Positions 34,087 to 42,527 of a stretch of DNA of 64,000 nt are shown here, in pieces; position 1 is the stretch's first letter; each line of letters starts with the position of its first letter. The position numbers were made by a program, and so were the translations under genes. This DNA is from Terrimonas pollutisoli (GTDB lineage: Bacteria; Bacteroidota; Bacteroidia; Chitinophagales; Chitinophagaceae). Under the pieces are notes generated by a model. That model made no database searches, had not been told where the DNA came from, and saw only the letters and a program-made list of their open reading frames with translations. The DNA is taken from assembly GCF_029360765.1 (NCBI RefSeq), contig NZ_JARKNA010000006.1, positions 62,001 through 126,000 of the forward strand, in the 5' to 3' direction.

Positions 34087-35145
34087 TTATAAAATTTTTA
34101 ATACCGGTAATATAACAATAAACAGGTTTTCCTCTTCGCTTACAATAATCTCTTTACGGGTTGTGAGCTTATATCTTTCCAGCAGGTTTTGCAAACCAAT
34201 TTTGGAGGAAGGTTTTCGTAAGGTTTTTTTGCGTACGGGGTTGCTTACCCATAGTTCATCATTTTGCAATTGAATAGTAAAAACTAATGGCTGCGTTGCT
34301 GAAAACTCGTTATGCTTAATAGCATTTTCTGCCAGCACCTGAAGCGATATCGGCGGAACAAGATAGCGTTGCAGGGCCATTTCTTCAATACCCAGTTTCA
34401 TTTGAACAGCGTTGTCGAAACGGATATTTAGTAATGAAAAATAATTTTGTAAGAAGAGCACCTCTTCTTTTAATAAAACAAGATCACGGGCTTTGTTTTG
34501 TAAAATATAGCGATAGACATCGGCCAGGTTATCGTTGAATAATTTGGCCTTGGCAGGTTTTTCTTCAATCAGGTGGCTAAGCGTATTCAATGAATTAAAG
34601 ATAAAATGCGGGTCGATTTGATTTTTTAAAGCTTCCAGTTCCGCTTCAGCTTTCGTTCTTTCCAGCTGTTCATTTTTTATCATTTCACTTTCTGTTTCCT
34701 TTACCAGGAAAACAGTTTCATAAACATGTGTAATAAAAACAACGGCAATCAGGATGATCAGTGTTGACTGCCCTACTACGTTCCAGTCAATTTGGCGATT
34801 GCCAAAAAAATTATACCATCCGACCAATAGCAATACGCTGACAGGAATGGTATAAAAAATAATGCTAAACAACAGTACCAGTATTTTTTGAAGCGGCTTA
34901 TTGTACCAGTCAAAATAGCTTCGCAGGGTATAGTGCAGGTAACGATTGCCCTGCCACACGATGGCGGCAATACCGATCGTATATAGAAAGCTGAGTTTTA
35001 CCTGCCAGTTTGAAAAATTGAAGGAATTGATCATTCCCGTTATTAAAGGAATAACGATACCAAAAGCAGGGATCAATATCAGCCGGAAACCAATATCGTT
35101 TACATATGAACCTTTTTGATTGGTCTGTTGCTTTTTTATATTCAT
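34087..35145 (-). CDS. LytS-type sensor histidine kinase
   Basis: About 352 residues. The frame opens at GTG 35160, but the ATG at 35145 has an AAAGAGG ribosome-binding-like run just upstream and is preferred. Four membrane helices (about 20-145) lead into a coiled linker and the His_kinase domain: phospho-acceptor His in QIDPHFIFNSLNTLSHL, and the ATP-binding N box in LQVLAENAIKHNEF. The G box is reduced to SSKIGLQNLLERYKL, as usual in this family. Partner of the LytTR regulator 15 bp downstream. No extracytoplasmic sensor domain, so the signal is probably membrane- or lipid-related. Confidence 0.93.
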   Translation of the reverse strand: MNIKKQQTNQKGSYVNDIGFRLILIPAFGIVIPLITGMINSFNFSNWQVKLSFLYTIGIAAIVWQGNRYLHYTLRSYFDWYNKPLQKILVLLFSIIFYTIPVSVLLLVGWYNFFGNRQIDWNVVGQSTLIILIAVVFITHVYETVFLVKETESEMIKNEQLERTKAEAELEALKNQIDPHFIFNSLNTLSHLIEEKPAKAKLFNDNLADVYRYILQNKARDLVLLKEEVLFLQNYFSLLNIRFDNAVQMKLGIEEMALQRYLVPPISLQVLAENAIKHNEFSATQPLVFTIQLQNDELWVSNPVRKKTLRKPSSKIGLQNLLERYKLTTRKEIIVSEEENLFIVILPVLKIL

Positions 35146-35244
35146 CACCTCTTTTTCCACCCTTGTTCGGTTTTCATTTGCAATGTAAAATTTAGAAAAT
35201 AGATTCGATAAACCACTTTATTCAACCACCTAAATTTTTGTATT

Positions 35245-35679
35245 ATGGATATGGGAAGCATTAATTGGCTGGCCGTATTAGTCGCCGGCATTTCATCATT
35301 TGTTGTTGGCGGCATCTGGTATTCCCCGGGCTTATTTGGTAAGGCCTGGATGAAGGATAACAATTTTACCGAAGAGAGTATCAGGAAGGGAAACAAAGGG
35401 AAGATATTTGGTTGGACCTTTATTTTTTCACTGTTAATGGCGGCCAACCTGGGCATGTTTCTCGCTGATGCACCGGCGGATTGTCCTGCGAATTGCGTCG
35501 TAAAAACAGATATAAGCTGGGGAGCTACTGCAGGTTTCCTGGCTGGTATCTGGACATTTTGCGCTATTGCCATTCATAGTCTTTTTGAGCAAAAACCCTG
35601 GCGGCTTATTCTCATCAACGGATTCTATAGCATTGTATCGTTAGTATTAATGGGAGCAATCATTGGCCTGTGGCGATAA
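35245..35679 (+). CDS. DUF1761 membrane protein
   Basis: 144 residues with four membrane helices (about 7-26, 54-72, 90-110, 118-140). The N-terminal pattern INWLAVLVAGISSFVVGGIW followed by YSPGLFGKAWMK is the DUF1761 hallmark. Function unknown. It is divergent from the LytS-type gene; the intergenic region of 99 bp must hold both promoters. Confidence 0.88.
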   Translation: MDMGSINWLAVLVAGISSFVVGGIWYSPGLFGKAWMKDNNFTEESIRKGNKGKIFGWTFIFSLLMAANLGMFLADAPADCPANCVVKTDISWGATAGFLAGIWTFCAIAIHSLFEQKPWRLILINGFYSIVSLVLMGAIIGLWR

Positions 35680-35736
35680 ACAGGGATAAGTGAATCAGCA
35701 TTATAGTTATCGATGCTGTCTTTTGTAAAAGCGATT

Positions 35737-36255
35737 ATGAAAAAATTACTTTCGCTACTGATATTTTTTAGCATGGCTTTGTTGGCGACGGCACAAATGC
35801 CTTGCAGTGCTCCACAATATCGCCAGTTCGACTTTTGGATAGGCGAATGGGAAGTGTTTGGAAAAAATGGGAAAAAAGCCGGCGACAGTAAGATCAGCCT
35901 GGTATTGGATAGTTGTATTATTCTTGAAGAATGGACAAGTGCCTCAGTCGGTAAGGGCGTTCGTTATGCCGGCAAAAGTTTTAATACCTACAATGCTGTT
36001 ACTAAGCAATGGCAACAAACCTGGGTAGACAATGTTGGCGGCAGTACTGAATACCTACAAGGCAGGTATGAGAATAACAAGATCATTTTTAAAACAAACC
36101 CATTTCCTCTTGCAAAAGATACGATGGCTGTTCGCCGGTTAACTTTTTTTGACAAGGAAAAAAATACTGTGCGGCAATTAGGCGAAATTTCAAAGGATAA
36201 TGAGCTGACATGGACAACAGAGTATGACCTGGAATACAGGCGTAAGAAAGAATGA
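35737..36255 (+). CDS. Exported DUF1579-like lipocalin-type protein
   Basis: 172 residues from the ATG at 35737, which opens into the signal peptide MKKLLSLLIFFSMALLATAQ. An upstream ATG at 35713 only adds eight residues. The mature part has the pattern QFDFWIGEWEVFGKNGK, then IILEEWTS, then AVTKQWQQTWVDN, resembling DUF1579-type small barrel proteins. Function unknown; a binding barrel is likely. A second DUF1579 protein lies at 39508-40170. Confidence 0.75.
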   Translation: MKKLLSLLIFFSMALLATAQMPCSAPQYRQFDFWIGEWEVFGKNGKKAGDSKISLVLDSCIILEEWTSASVGKGVRYAGKSFNTYNAVTKQWQQTWVDNVGGSTEYLQGRYENNKIIFKTNPFPLAKDTMAVRRLTFFDKEKNTVRQLGEISKDNELTWTTEYDLEYRRKKE

Positions 36256-36308
36256 ATGGTAGCATCAACCAGCAAGCCTTATAATTTTTCACATTTAAAA
36301 AATTACAA

Positions 36309-36695
36309 ATGACAAACGCAATCAGTTGGTTTGAAATTCCGTCAACCAACCTTGAGAGGGCAACCAAATTTTATGAAGCAATTTTTAGTATATCACTCAT
36401 ACCAATGGATTTGCCCAATATAAAAATGCGGATGTTCCCGATAGATGATCCCTTGACAGGTATTGGCGGAGCTGTCGTGGACAGTGGTGGGTTTCACAAG
36501 CCATCGGCTTCGGACGGCCCGTTGATCTACCTGAATGGGAACCCGGATGTGCAAAACGTTTTGGATAAAGTAGAGGCTGCAGGCGGATCCATCGTGGTGC
36601 CAAAAACTGAAATATCACCAGAGTATGGCTTTATGGCTGTCATCGTTGATACAGAAGGCAACCGGATAGGATTGCATAGTATTCCGGCAATATAA
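36309..36695 (+). CDS. VOC/glyoxalase-fold protein
   Basis: 128 residues made of two beta-alpha-beta-beta-beta modules: ISWFEIPSTNLERATKFYEAIF and GPLIYLNGNPDVQNVLDKVEAAGG, ending EGNRIGLHS. The fold serves metal-dependent lyases, dioxygenases and resistance proteins. The Glu and His expected at metal sites are only partly evident, so the reaction is open. Followed by a GNAT gene 9 bp downstream, starting a run of small same-strand genes. Confidence 0.88.
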   Translation: MTNAISWFEIPSTNLERATKFYEAIFSISLIPMDLPNIKMRMFPIDDPLTGIGGAVVDSGGFHKPSASDGPLIYLNGNPDVQNVLDKVEAAGGSIVVPKTEISPEYGFMAVIVDTEGNRIGLHSIPAI

Positions 36696-36704
36696 AATAT
36701 TTTG

Positions 36705-37262
36705 ATGTTCACTTTTCTACCATTGACGGTTGCCACCTGGGATGATCTTGTTGAATTATTTGGTGACAAAGGCGCATGCGGCGGTTGCTGGTGTATGTAC
36801 TGGCGGTTGAAGGCGGCAGATTATAACAAGCAGAAAGGTGATGGCAATAAACTGGCATTGAAAAAATTACTGAAAAAGACATCACCGGGCATCATTGCCT
36901 ATGCAGAAAACAAAGCTGTGGGTTGGTGCGCCGTAGCCCCGAGAGAAGAATATAAAAGACTGGAAACTTCAAGGATATTAAAACCTGTTGATGATGAGAA
37001 AGTGTGGAGTGTCAGTTGTTTTTTTATTGCGAAAGAATTCAGGAGAAAAGGGCTGAGTGTTTCGCTGCTCAAAGCGGCTGTAGATTTTGCCATAGCAAAA
37101 GGAGCAGCCATAGTGGAAGGATATCCAACAGATCCGGCAAATGGCCGGATAGCGGACGCCTTTGTATGGACGGGAATCGCCGCAACTTTTCAAAAAGCGG
37201 GTTTTAAAGAAGTGGAACGGAGAAGTGAGACAAGACCTGTTATGAGATTTTATAAAAAATAA
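36705..37262 (+). CDS. GNAT-family N-acetyltransferase
   Basis: 185 residues from the ATG at 36705; a TTG one codon earlier is unlikely. The N-terminal CGGCWCMYWR motif is typical of a GNAT subgroup common in soil bacteria. The acetyl-CoA loop appears as FFIAKEFRRKGLSVSLLKAA (R/Q-x-x-G-x-S/A). Substrate unknown. Nine bp after the VOC gene and 11 bp before the SRPBCC gene. Confidence 0.85.
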   Translation: MFTFLPLTVATWDDLVELFGDKGACGGCWCMYWRLKAADYNKQKGDGNKLALKKLLKKTSPGIIAYAENKAVGWCAVAPREEYKRLETSRILKPVDDEKVWSVSCFFIAKEFRRKGLSVSLLKAAVDFAIAKGAAIVEGYPTDPANGRIADAFVWTGIAATFQKAGFKEVERRSETRPVMRFYKK

Positions 37263-37273
37263 AACGGTTTATT

Positions 37274-37780
37274 ATGTCAACAAGCATTTATGACTGGAGC
37301 CGGTTTGTAGTTCGGATAAATGTAAATGCGCCGGCTGATAAGTTATACCATGCATGGGCTACCCGCAAAGGAATAGAATACTGGTTCCTTCGCTTATCGG
37401 AATATAAAAGAGCGGATGGAGCACTGCGTGGCAACAATGAGTTTGTTGAAAAAGGAGATACTTATAAATGGCTTTGGCATGGCTGGCCCGACGAAACAGT
37501 GGAGCATGGAATTGTTTTAGATTGCAATGGAAAAGACTTTTTTAAGTTCAGTTTTGGAAAGGCGGGCAATTGTGCTGTGACTATAAAAAAAGAAGAACGG
37601 GAAACCATTGTAGAACTGGTGCAGGATAATATACCAACTGATGAACAGGGTATGCATTACTGGCACCTGGGATGCAAAACGGGCTGGACCTTTTACCTGG
37701 CCAACATGAAAAGCTTATATGAAGGAGGAATTGATCTCAGGAATAAAAATGAAAAACTGCAGCAGGTATTAAATTCATAA
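37274..37780 (+). CDS. SRPBCC (AHSA1-like) domain protein
   Basis: 168 residues. The start RFVVRINVNAPADKLYHAWATRKGIEYWF is the AHSA1/START-like helix-grip pattern, and the closing helix is GWTFYLANMKSLYEGG. These proteins form a hydrophobic pocket; cellular ligands are rarely known. The gene is followed at once by a MITE-like element (37784-38014) that separates it from the TfoX-N gene. Confidence 0.87.
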   Translation: MSTSIYDWSRFVVRINVNAPADKLYHAWATRKGIEYWFLRLSEYKRADGALRGNNEFVEKGDTYKWLWHGWPDETVEHGIVLDCNGKDFFKFSFGKAGNCAVTIKKEERETIVELVQDNIPTDEQGMHYWHLGCKTGWTFYLANMKSLYEGGIDLRNKNEKLQQVLNS

Positions 37781-37783
37781 GGC

Positions 37784-38014
37784 AAGGCCCCCTCTAAATC
37801 TCTCCGCCAATTGGCGGAAGACTTGCAACACACAGCCCCTCGCTTTTCGCAAACTCTGTACATAATCCGCGACTTCGAAAATGATGAGTAGAGATATGAT
37901 ATTGATTTGGGAGTTATGCAGTTTGGATTTGCAATGGAGCACTGCCTCCTCTCTTTGGGAGAGGCAACTGAGCGAAGCGAAAGTTGGGAGCATAGCTCGG
38001 GGAGGTGAGGCCTT
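37784..38014. repeat. MITE-like intergenic insertion
   Basis: About 231 bp between two genes of a compact run, bounded by AAGGCC at the left and GGCCTT at the right, with both ends Pyr/Pur-rich (CCCCTCT..., ...GGGGAGGTGAGG). It contains the palindrome TCCGCCAATTGGCGGA and a hairpin region with CTCTCTTTGGGAGAGG. The sequence has no reading frame of its own but supplies a GTG upstream extension of the TfoX-N gene. Ends and hairpins are seen; mobility is inferred. Confidence 0.5.
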
Positions 38015-38028
38015 TAAAAACTGTTTCT

Positions 38029-38394
38029 ATGGCTTATAACGAAAAGCTGGCCGACCGGATAAGGGAAATCATCGCTGTAACGCATAAACAGGTGGTGGAG
38101 AAAAAGATGTTTTCGGGTTTATGTTTTATGGTGAATGATAAAATGTGCATCGGAGTACATGAGGATAAAATCATGGTCCGGTTGGATCCCGCTGTTTATG
38201 ACAAGGTAATTGAAAAGGAAGGTTGCAGTCCGATGGATTTCACCGGTAAGCCTATGAAAGGGTTTGTGTTTGTAGAAGAGAGGGTTTTAAGTACAAAAAA
38301 ACAACTGGATTATTGGGTACAGCTCGGACTTGAATTTAATAAGATTGCCAAATCATCGAAGAAGCCAACTACTAAAAAGGCAACAAAAAAATAA
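38029..38394 (+). CDS. TfoX N-terminal-domain protein
   Basis: 121 residues from the ATG at 38029. The upstream GTG at 38005 lies inside the MITE-like element and is not likely. Pattern VEKKMFSGLCFMVNDKMCIGVHEDKIMVRL and MKGFVFVEE is that of the stand-alone TfoX-N domain. A Lys/Thr-rich tail (KKPTTKKATKK) suggests nucleic-acid contact. Unlike full TfoX/Sxy there is no C-terminal domain, so a role in competence cannot be assumed. The DinB gene starts 6 bp after its stop. Confidence 0.86.
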   Translation: MAYNEKLADRIREIIAVTHKQVVEKKMFSGLCFMVNDKMCIGVHEDKIMVRLDPAVYDKVIEKEGCSPMDFTGKPMKGFVFVEERVLSTKKQLDYWVQLGLEFNKIAKSSKKPTTKKATKK

Positions 38395-38400
38395 AACTTC

Positions 38401-38925
38401 ATGAAATTCGATCTTGACAAATCAGTGGAGATACTGCAACGTACTCCGGCAGTTTTAAAAGTCTTGCTGCAAGGATTGGATGAAGGTTGGATAGTGAATA
38501 ACGAGGGCCCGGAAACATTTTCTCCTTATGATGTAATAGGTCACCTGATACATGGTGAAAAAACAGATTGGCGGGATAGAACGGAGATGATAATGAAATT
38601 TGGTGAATCTAAAACGTTTGTACCTTATGACAGGTTTGCACAGTTCGAAGAAAGCAGGGGCAAATCATTACAACAACTGCTGGATGAATTTGATAAATTG
38701 AGATCGGTGAATCTGCAGTGGCTGGCATCGTTGCAACTTTCGAATGAAGATTTTGATAAAAAAGGAGTTCACCCATCATTGGGAACTGTTACGCTCCGGC
38801 AATTACTCAGTACCTGGGTCGTACATGATCTGACACATATAGCCCAGATATCGAGAGTGATGGCAAAACAGTATAAAGAAGAAATAGGTCCATGGGTTGA
38901 ATTCTTCCGGATCATGAATTATTAA
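38401..38925 (+). CDS. DinB-family four-helix protein
   Basis: 174 residues. The metal-site motifs of DinB/YfiT-like bundles are present: first His in YDVIGHLIHGEK and the paired His in VVHDLTHIAQISRVM. Such proteins are putative metal-dependent transferases, some using bacillithiol or mycothiol; in Bacteroidota the substrate is unknown. Cotranscribed with the TfoX-N gene (6 bp) and the membrane protein after it. Confidence 0.9.
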   Translation: MKFDLDKSVEILQRTPAVLKVLLQGLDEGWIVNNEGPETFSPYDVIGHLIHGEKTDWRDRTEMIMKFGESKTFVPYDRFAQFEESRGKSLQQLLDEFDKLRSVNLQWLASLQLSNEDFDKKGVHPSLGTVTLRQLLSTWVVHDLTHIAQISRVMAKQYKEEIGPWVEFFRIMNY

Positions 38926-38947
38926 TCAATTATCCAAAACCAACTGC

Positions 38948-39376
38948 ATGCTTTCCAATTTTTCATTCTGGATTTGGGGCATTATCATTACCCAACTGTT
39001 AAGTGCTTTTTTTCACTCCCTGAGTTTTATTGCTCCGGCCAAACCCCGGAACGATATGGAAAAGCAATTGGTGGATATAACCACTAATTACAAATTGGAT
39101 ATGGGCGCCGGTATTAAAAGAAGTTTTTACAGCTTATTTATCGGGGTCAGTTCTTGCTTTACGCTCATTTTTATTTTGGGCGCAAGCCTGAACTGGTATT
39201 TTTTAAAATCGAACCTTAATCATGAACTGTGGAAAGGATTGCTATTGATACAACTCATCGTTTATGGGATCGTTTTTTTATTACAGGTTAGATTTACTTT
39301 CCTGCCGCCAATCATTTTGACCGGGTTGGTTTTTATTTTTTTGATTGGGGCTTATTTTATTTATCAGTGGCCATAA
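38948..39376 (+). CDS. Four-helix integral membrane protein of unknown function
   Basis: 142 residues with predicted membrane helices at about 7-29, 61-83, 95-115 and 119-139. Hydrophilic loop 34-56 (KPRNDMEKQLVDITTNYK). I recognise no family. Last gene of the VOC to DinB run, closed by the bidirectional terminator at 39458-39491. Confidence 0.7.
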   Translation: MLSNFSFWIWGIIITQLLSAFFHSLSFIAPAKPRNDMEKQLVDITTNYKLDMGAGIKRSFYSLFIGVSSCFTLIFILGASLNWYFLKSNLNHELWKGLLLIQLIVYGIVFLLQVRFTFLPPIILTGLVFIFLIGAYFIYQWP

Positions 39377-39457
39377 ACATCTGAAGTATGAAACGAAAAA
39401 AAGAAGGAAGGCTTCTGACGATTGGAAAACAGAATAAGCTCCGGTATTTGTCGAAAT

Positions 39458-39491
39458 AAAAAATCCCCGGTTATTTTGGCCGGGGATTTTT
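39458..39491. terminator. Bidirectional terminator between converging genes
   Basis: AAAAAATCCCCGG (39458-39470) and CCGGGGATTTTT (39480-39491) form a long stem around a 9-nt loop, with an A run on one side and a T run on the other. It serves the plus-strand membrane protein and the minus-strand DUF1579 gene. Confidence 0.9.
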
Positions 39492-39507
39492 GTCAAAGAC
39501 AATTTTA

Positions 39508-40170
39508 TTATTTCTTCCGGGTAAGCTTAATGGTCATTGACTTAAACTCCTTTCCTGTTTTAGGATCGGGCCCGTACATTTCCATTAGTTGGTTATCATC
39601 ATCAATTATTTTTAGTGTTTCTCTCATAGTGCATTCTCTTCCGGTTGATGGATCTATCATCTTGCCTGTCATCGTTATTGTTTTGGTTGCCTCATCCCAT
39701 GGTCCCTCCATTTTCATGATGCCGGTGCCCATATTATCAATCCAGCTACTTGTAAAAACTTTCTTGGCATTGTCGTAGCCGGTAGTGCTCATTCCCGTAA
39801 AAGGCATGCCCATAAAATCTCCTTTATACTCCGATAGCTGGTAGCGACCATCCATTATCATTTTATTGGTCATCGTTGACTTGTCGGTTTGTGGAGGAGC
39901 ATCAGGCGACATCCACATGGTAACTTCACCGATCCAAACACCGTTCGATTTGGCCAGCAGTTTATGTGGTTCACCAGGAGTGGCGTATTCCATCCAGGCT
40001 TTCATGGCCGTTGCAGAGTCAACGGGCACCCATGCTTCTTCTTTTTCTTTAGCTGTAGCGGTATCGCTTGTGCTGGCGCTACTGTCTTTTACTTCTTCTG
40101 TTTTCTTTTCGTTGTTACAGGCGTAGAGGAGACCTGCGGTGGCGCAAATAGTTAAGAAGATACGTTTCAT
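39508..40170 (-). CDS. DUF1579 lipoprotein
   Basis: 220 residues from the ATG at 40170; the frame continues upstream to 40284 but without a sensible N-terminus. Lipoprotein signal MKRIFLTICATAGLLYAC with the lipidated Cys at 18, then a Thr/Glu/Ser-rich linker. The DUF1579 core follows: LLAKSNGVWIGEVTMWMSP, MDGRYQLSEYKGDFMG, MPFTGMSTTGYDNAKKVF and the Thr/Met-rich strands TITMTGKMIDP. Function unknown. The multi-PAS kinase gene upstream ends 104 bp before it on the same strand. Confidence 0.88.
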   Translation of the reverse strand: MKRIFLTICATAGLLYACNNEKKTEEVKDSSASTSDTATAKEKEEAWVPVDSATAMKAWMEYATPGEPHKLLAKSNGVWIGEVTMWMSPDAPPQTDKSTMTNKMIMDGRYQLSEYKGDFMGMPFTGMSTTGYDNAKKVFTSSWIDNMGTGIMKMEGPWDEATKTITMTGKMIDPSTGRECTMRETLKIIDDDNQLMEMYGPDPKTGKEFKSMTIKLTRKK

Positions 40171-40274
40171 AATAGCAAGTTTTATTTTAAGGTATGAAAA
40201 ATAAAATAACCTGCCAACGATAAAAACACCCGAAAGACGAAACGGGAAATTAGCCCGATGAAGGAATGATCGCA

Positions 40275-42473
40275 TTATTTGCAATCAAACGGAATCGCAA
40301 TCAATAATCTACATCCTTTTCCCTGCGTTGAATGAATTTCGATAGATCCCTGGTAATATTCTACCCTGTTAAACATATTATTCAGGCCTAAACCTCTTTT
40401 TGTTGTAACAGGATCAAACCCCCGGCCATTATCTTCTATTTCAAGCATTAGTTTATGATTACCCTCCGTCAAAGAAATAGTTGCTTCAGTAGCATGTGCA
40501 TGCTTCAGGATATTGCTAAACTGCTCCTGGATAATGCGAAGAATGGCTAACTGCGTTTCAGGTTTTAATTTATCTTTTAAGGTTTCACTCTGGTTGTGAT
40601 AGATGATCCTGAGAATACCCGTTGCGTTAATATTTTGAATGACTTCTTCCACTGCGGCTTCCAGGCTTATATCACGAAGCGAAGCAGGCGTCAGGTTGTG
40701 GCTGATCTTCCGGATCTCATTGATAGCCTCCTGCAGGTAGGTCATAGCACGGATGGTAAACTGTTGACACAATTCAGGTTTTTCAGTAGCTACCTGCAAC
40801 ATCAACTTACATGATGAAAGTATCTGGTTGACATTATCATGCAGTTCATAAGCCAGCTCTTTTCTTTCCTTTTCCTGTGCATTGATAATTGCCTGGATGA
40901 TCTCTTTCTTTTTGGATGCCTCATCAGCCGCCAGCTGCAATTCCATCTCGGTCCTTTTGGTAATATCCAGGGCTATACCACCTAACAGCCTGATGCCATC
41001 TTCTGCATCGAGTGGAAATTTATAAGAGTGGTATATTATCTTTTTGCCATCAGGACTTTTTGTAGTTTCCGTCACTTCAATAGCTATTTGGTTATCGAAA
41101 ACCTGTTTATTGTTTTTTAAAAATTGATCGCTGACCTCTTTGGAAAAAATATCATCCATCTTTTTTCCAATGGCATCTTTTGTTAGACCAAAGGTTTTCA
41201 AAAAGGCATTGTTTAAATAACGGAAAACAGTGTTTTCATCAACGATCCATGCAAGCGTCGGAGAGTTATCCATAAATGAACTAAAGCGATGTTCCGACTG
41301 CATCAGCCTTTGCTCGGCAATCTTTCTTTCGGTAATATTGGTATGCGTGCCGATCAAATTCAGTGGCTTGCCATCCGGAGTTCTCTCCAACAACATTCCA
41401 CGGTCAAGCACCCATACATAGTCGCCGGATTTACTCTTTATCCGGTATTCAATGGAATGATTTTGTATGCTATGATCTTCGTAAAGACTATCGATATCTA
41501 TAATTTTATAGTAATCATCCGGGTGAACTCTTGATTGCCACTCATACGCCTCATCATGAAACTCATCATCAGCGTAACCCAGCATTTTTTTGTAAAGGGG
41601 CGAGTAATAGATTTCTTTTGTTTGAAAATTATAATCCCACACTCCATCGCCAGCGCCATCAAGAGCAAATTTCCATCGTTGTTCACTCCTTGTTAGCGCC
41701 TTTTCATTTTCTTTAAAGACTGTAATATCATAGCTAGTCACACAAATCTGGCTAACGGCTCCCAGCTCATTCTGTATGGGTGTAAACCCGACTGCTAACC
41801 AAATACCCTTATTTTTTTCGTTGGGATAAAAAATTTCGTACTCTATTTTTTCTCCTTTTATCACCCGGTCCAGGATTTCCTTTACCGATTTCTTTCTTGC
41901 TTCGGGAAGTATATCAGGAAAGTAGTCGCCTTCCCCGAAGGATGAATTATTGGGGGATAACCATGATAATTTTTTTGCCTGTTCATTGACAAGAAGAATC
42001 CGGTAATTGTTATCGAGAATATAAAAAGCTCCCCTACTGTTGTTTAATACTGATCTCCATTTTTGTTCGGAGAGAAATAGACCTTCCTTTTCGGCCATTA
42101 CCTTTTCCCGGCAAATGAAGACGACTTTACCTGGACCCTCACCATATTTCAACCTGGAAATAGTTAAACCCACCCAACATTTTTCTCCTGTCTTTTTAAA
42201 GCAGTTTACATGTGCCGAAAATTTACCAGCATCGTCGGGGATGGCGGCGACCACTTCTTCTACTTCATGAGTGTCGCACTCCAGCAGCTGAAAAAAAACC
42301 TTGCCGAATGCTTCTGATGATGAAAAACCAAAAAGACCGGCAGCAGCCTGATTCCATTGTTCTATGGCAAACTGATCATTGGTCACGATGATCGCATCGG
42401 AAAGCTGATCTGCCAAGTTGATCAAAACAGAATTATCAAAATCAAGAACCTTTACTAATGAAGATTTATTCAT
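40275..42473 (-). CDS. Multi-PAS sensor histidine kinase (HisKA_3 type)
   Basis: 732 residues with no membrane segment, so a soluble sensor. Four PAS domains in tandem (about 20-130, 140-255, 265-385, 395-510), several with PAC endings (GKPLNLIGTHTNITERK, GIRLLGGIALDITKRTE). The dimerisation/phospho-acceptor motif is ERKELAYELHDNVNQIL (His near 541), followed by HATPase boxes FSNILKHAHA and LEIEDNGRGFDP with GLGLNNMFNRVEYYQG. This is the NarX/DesK-type class that usually pairs with a LuxR-type response regulator; none is adjacent, so it is an orphan. PAS sequences do not reveal a cofactor. Confidence 0.93.
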   Translation of the reverse strand: MNKSSLVKVLDFDNSVLINLADQLSDAIIVTNDQFAIEQWNQAAAGLFGFSSSEAFGKVFFQLLECDTHEVEEVVAAIPDDAGKFSAHVNCFKKTGEKCWVGLTISRLKYGEGPGKVVFICREKVMAEKEGLFLSEQKWRSVLNNSRGAFYILDNNYRILLVNEQAKKLSWLSPNNSSFGEGDYFPDILPEARKKSVKEILDRVIKGEKIEYEIFYPNEKNKGIWLAVGFTPIQNELGAVSQICVTSYDITVFKENEKALTRSEQRWKFALDGAGDGVWDYNFQTKEIYYSPLYKKMLGYADDEFHDEAYEWQSRVHPDDYYKIIDIDSLYEDHSIQNHSIEYRIKSKSGDYVWVLDRGMLLERTPDGKPLNLIGTHTNITERKIAEQRLMQSEHRFSSFMDNSPTLAWIVDENTVFRYLNNAFLKTFGLTKDAIGKKMDDIFSKEVSDQFLKNNKQVFDNQIAIEVTETTKSPDGKKIIYHSYKFPLDAEDGIRLLGGIALDITKRTEMELQLAADEASKKKEIIQAIINAQEKERKELAYELHDNVNQILSSCKLMLQVATEKPELCQQFTIRAMTYLQEAINEIRKISHNLTPASLRDISLEAAVEEVIQNINATGILRIIYHNQSETLKDKLKPETQLAILRIIQEQFSNILKHAHATEATISLTEGNHKLMLEIEDNGRGFDPVTTKRGLGLNNMFNRVEYYQGSIEIHSTQGKGCRLLIAIPFDCK

Positions 42474-42527
42474 TGGAAAAAAGGGATTTTTAAATTGCTG
42501 TTTTCATAGAGGATGCGGGATAAATTA

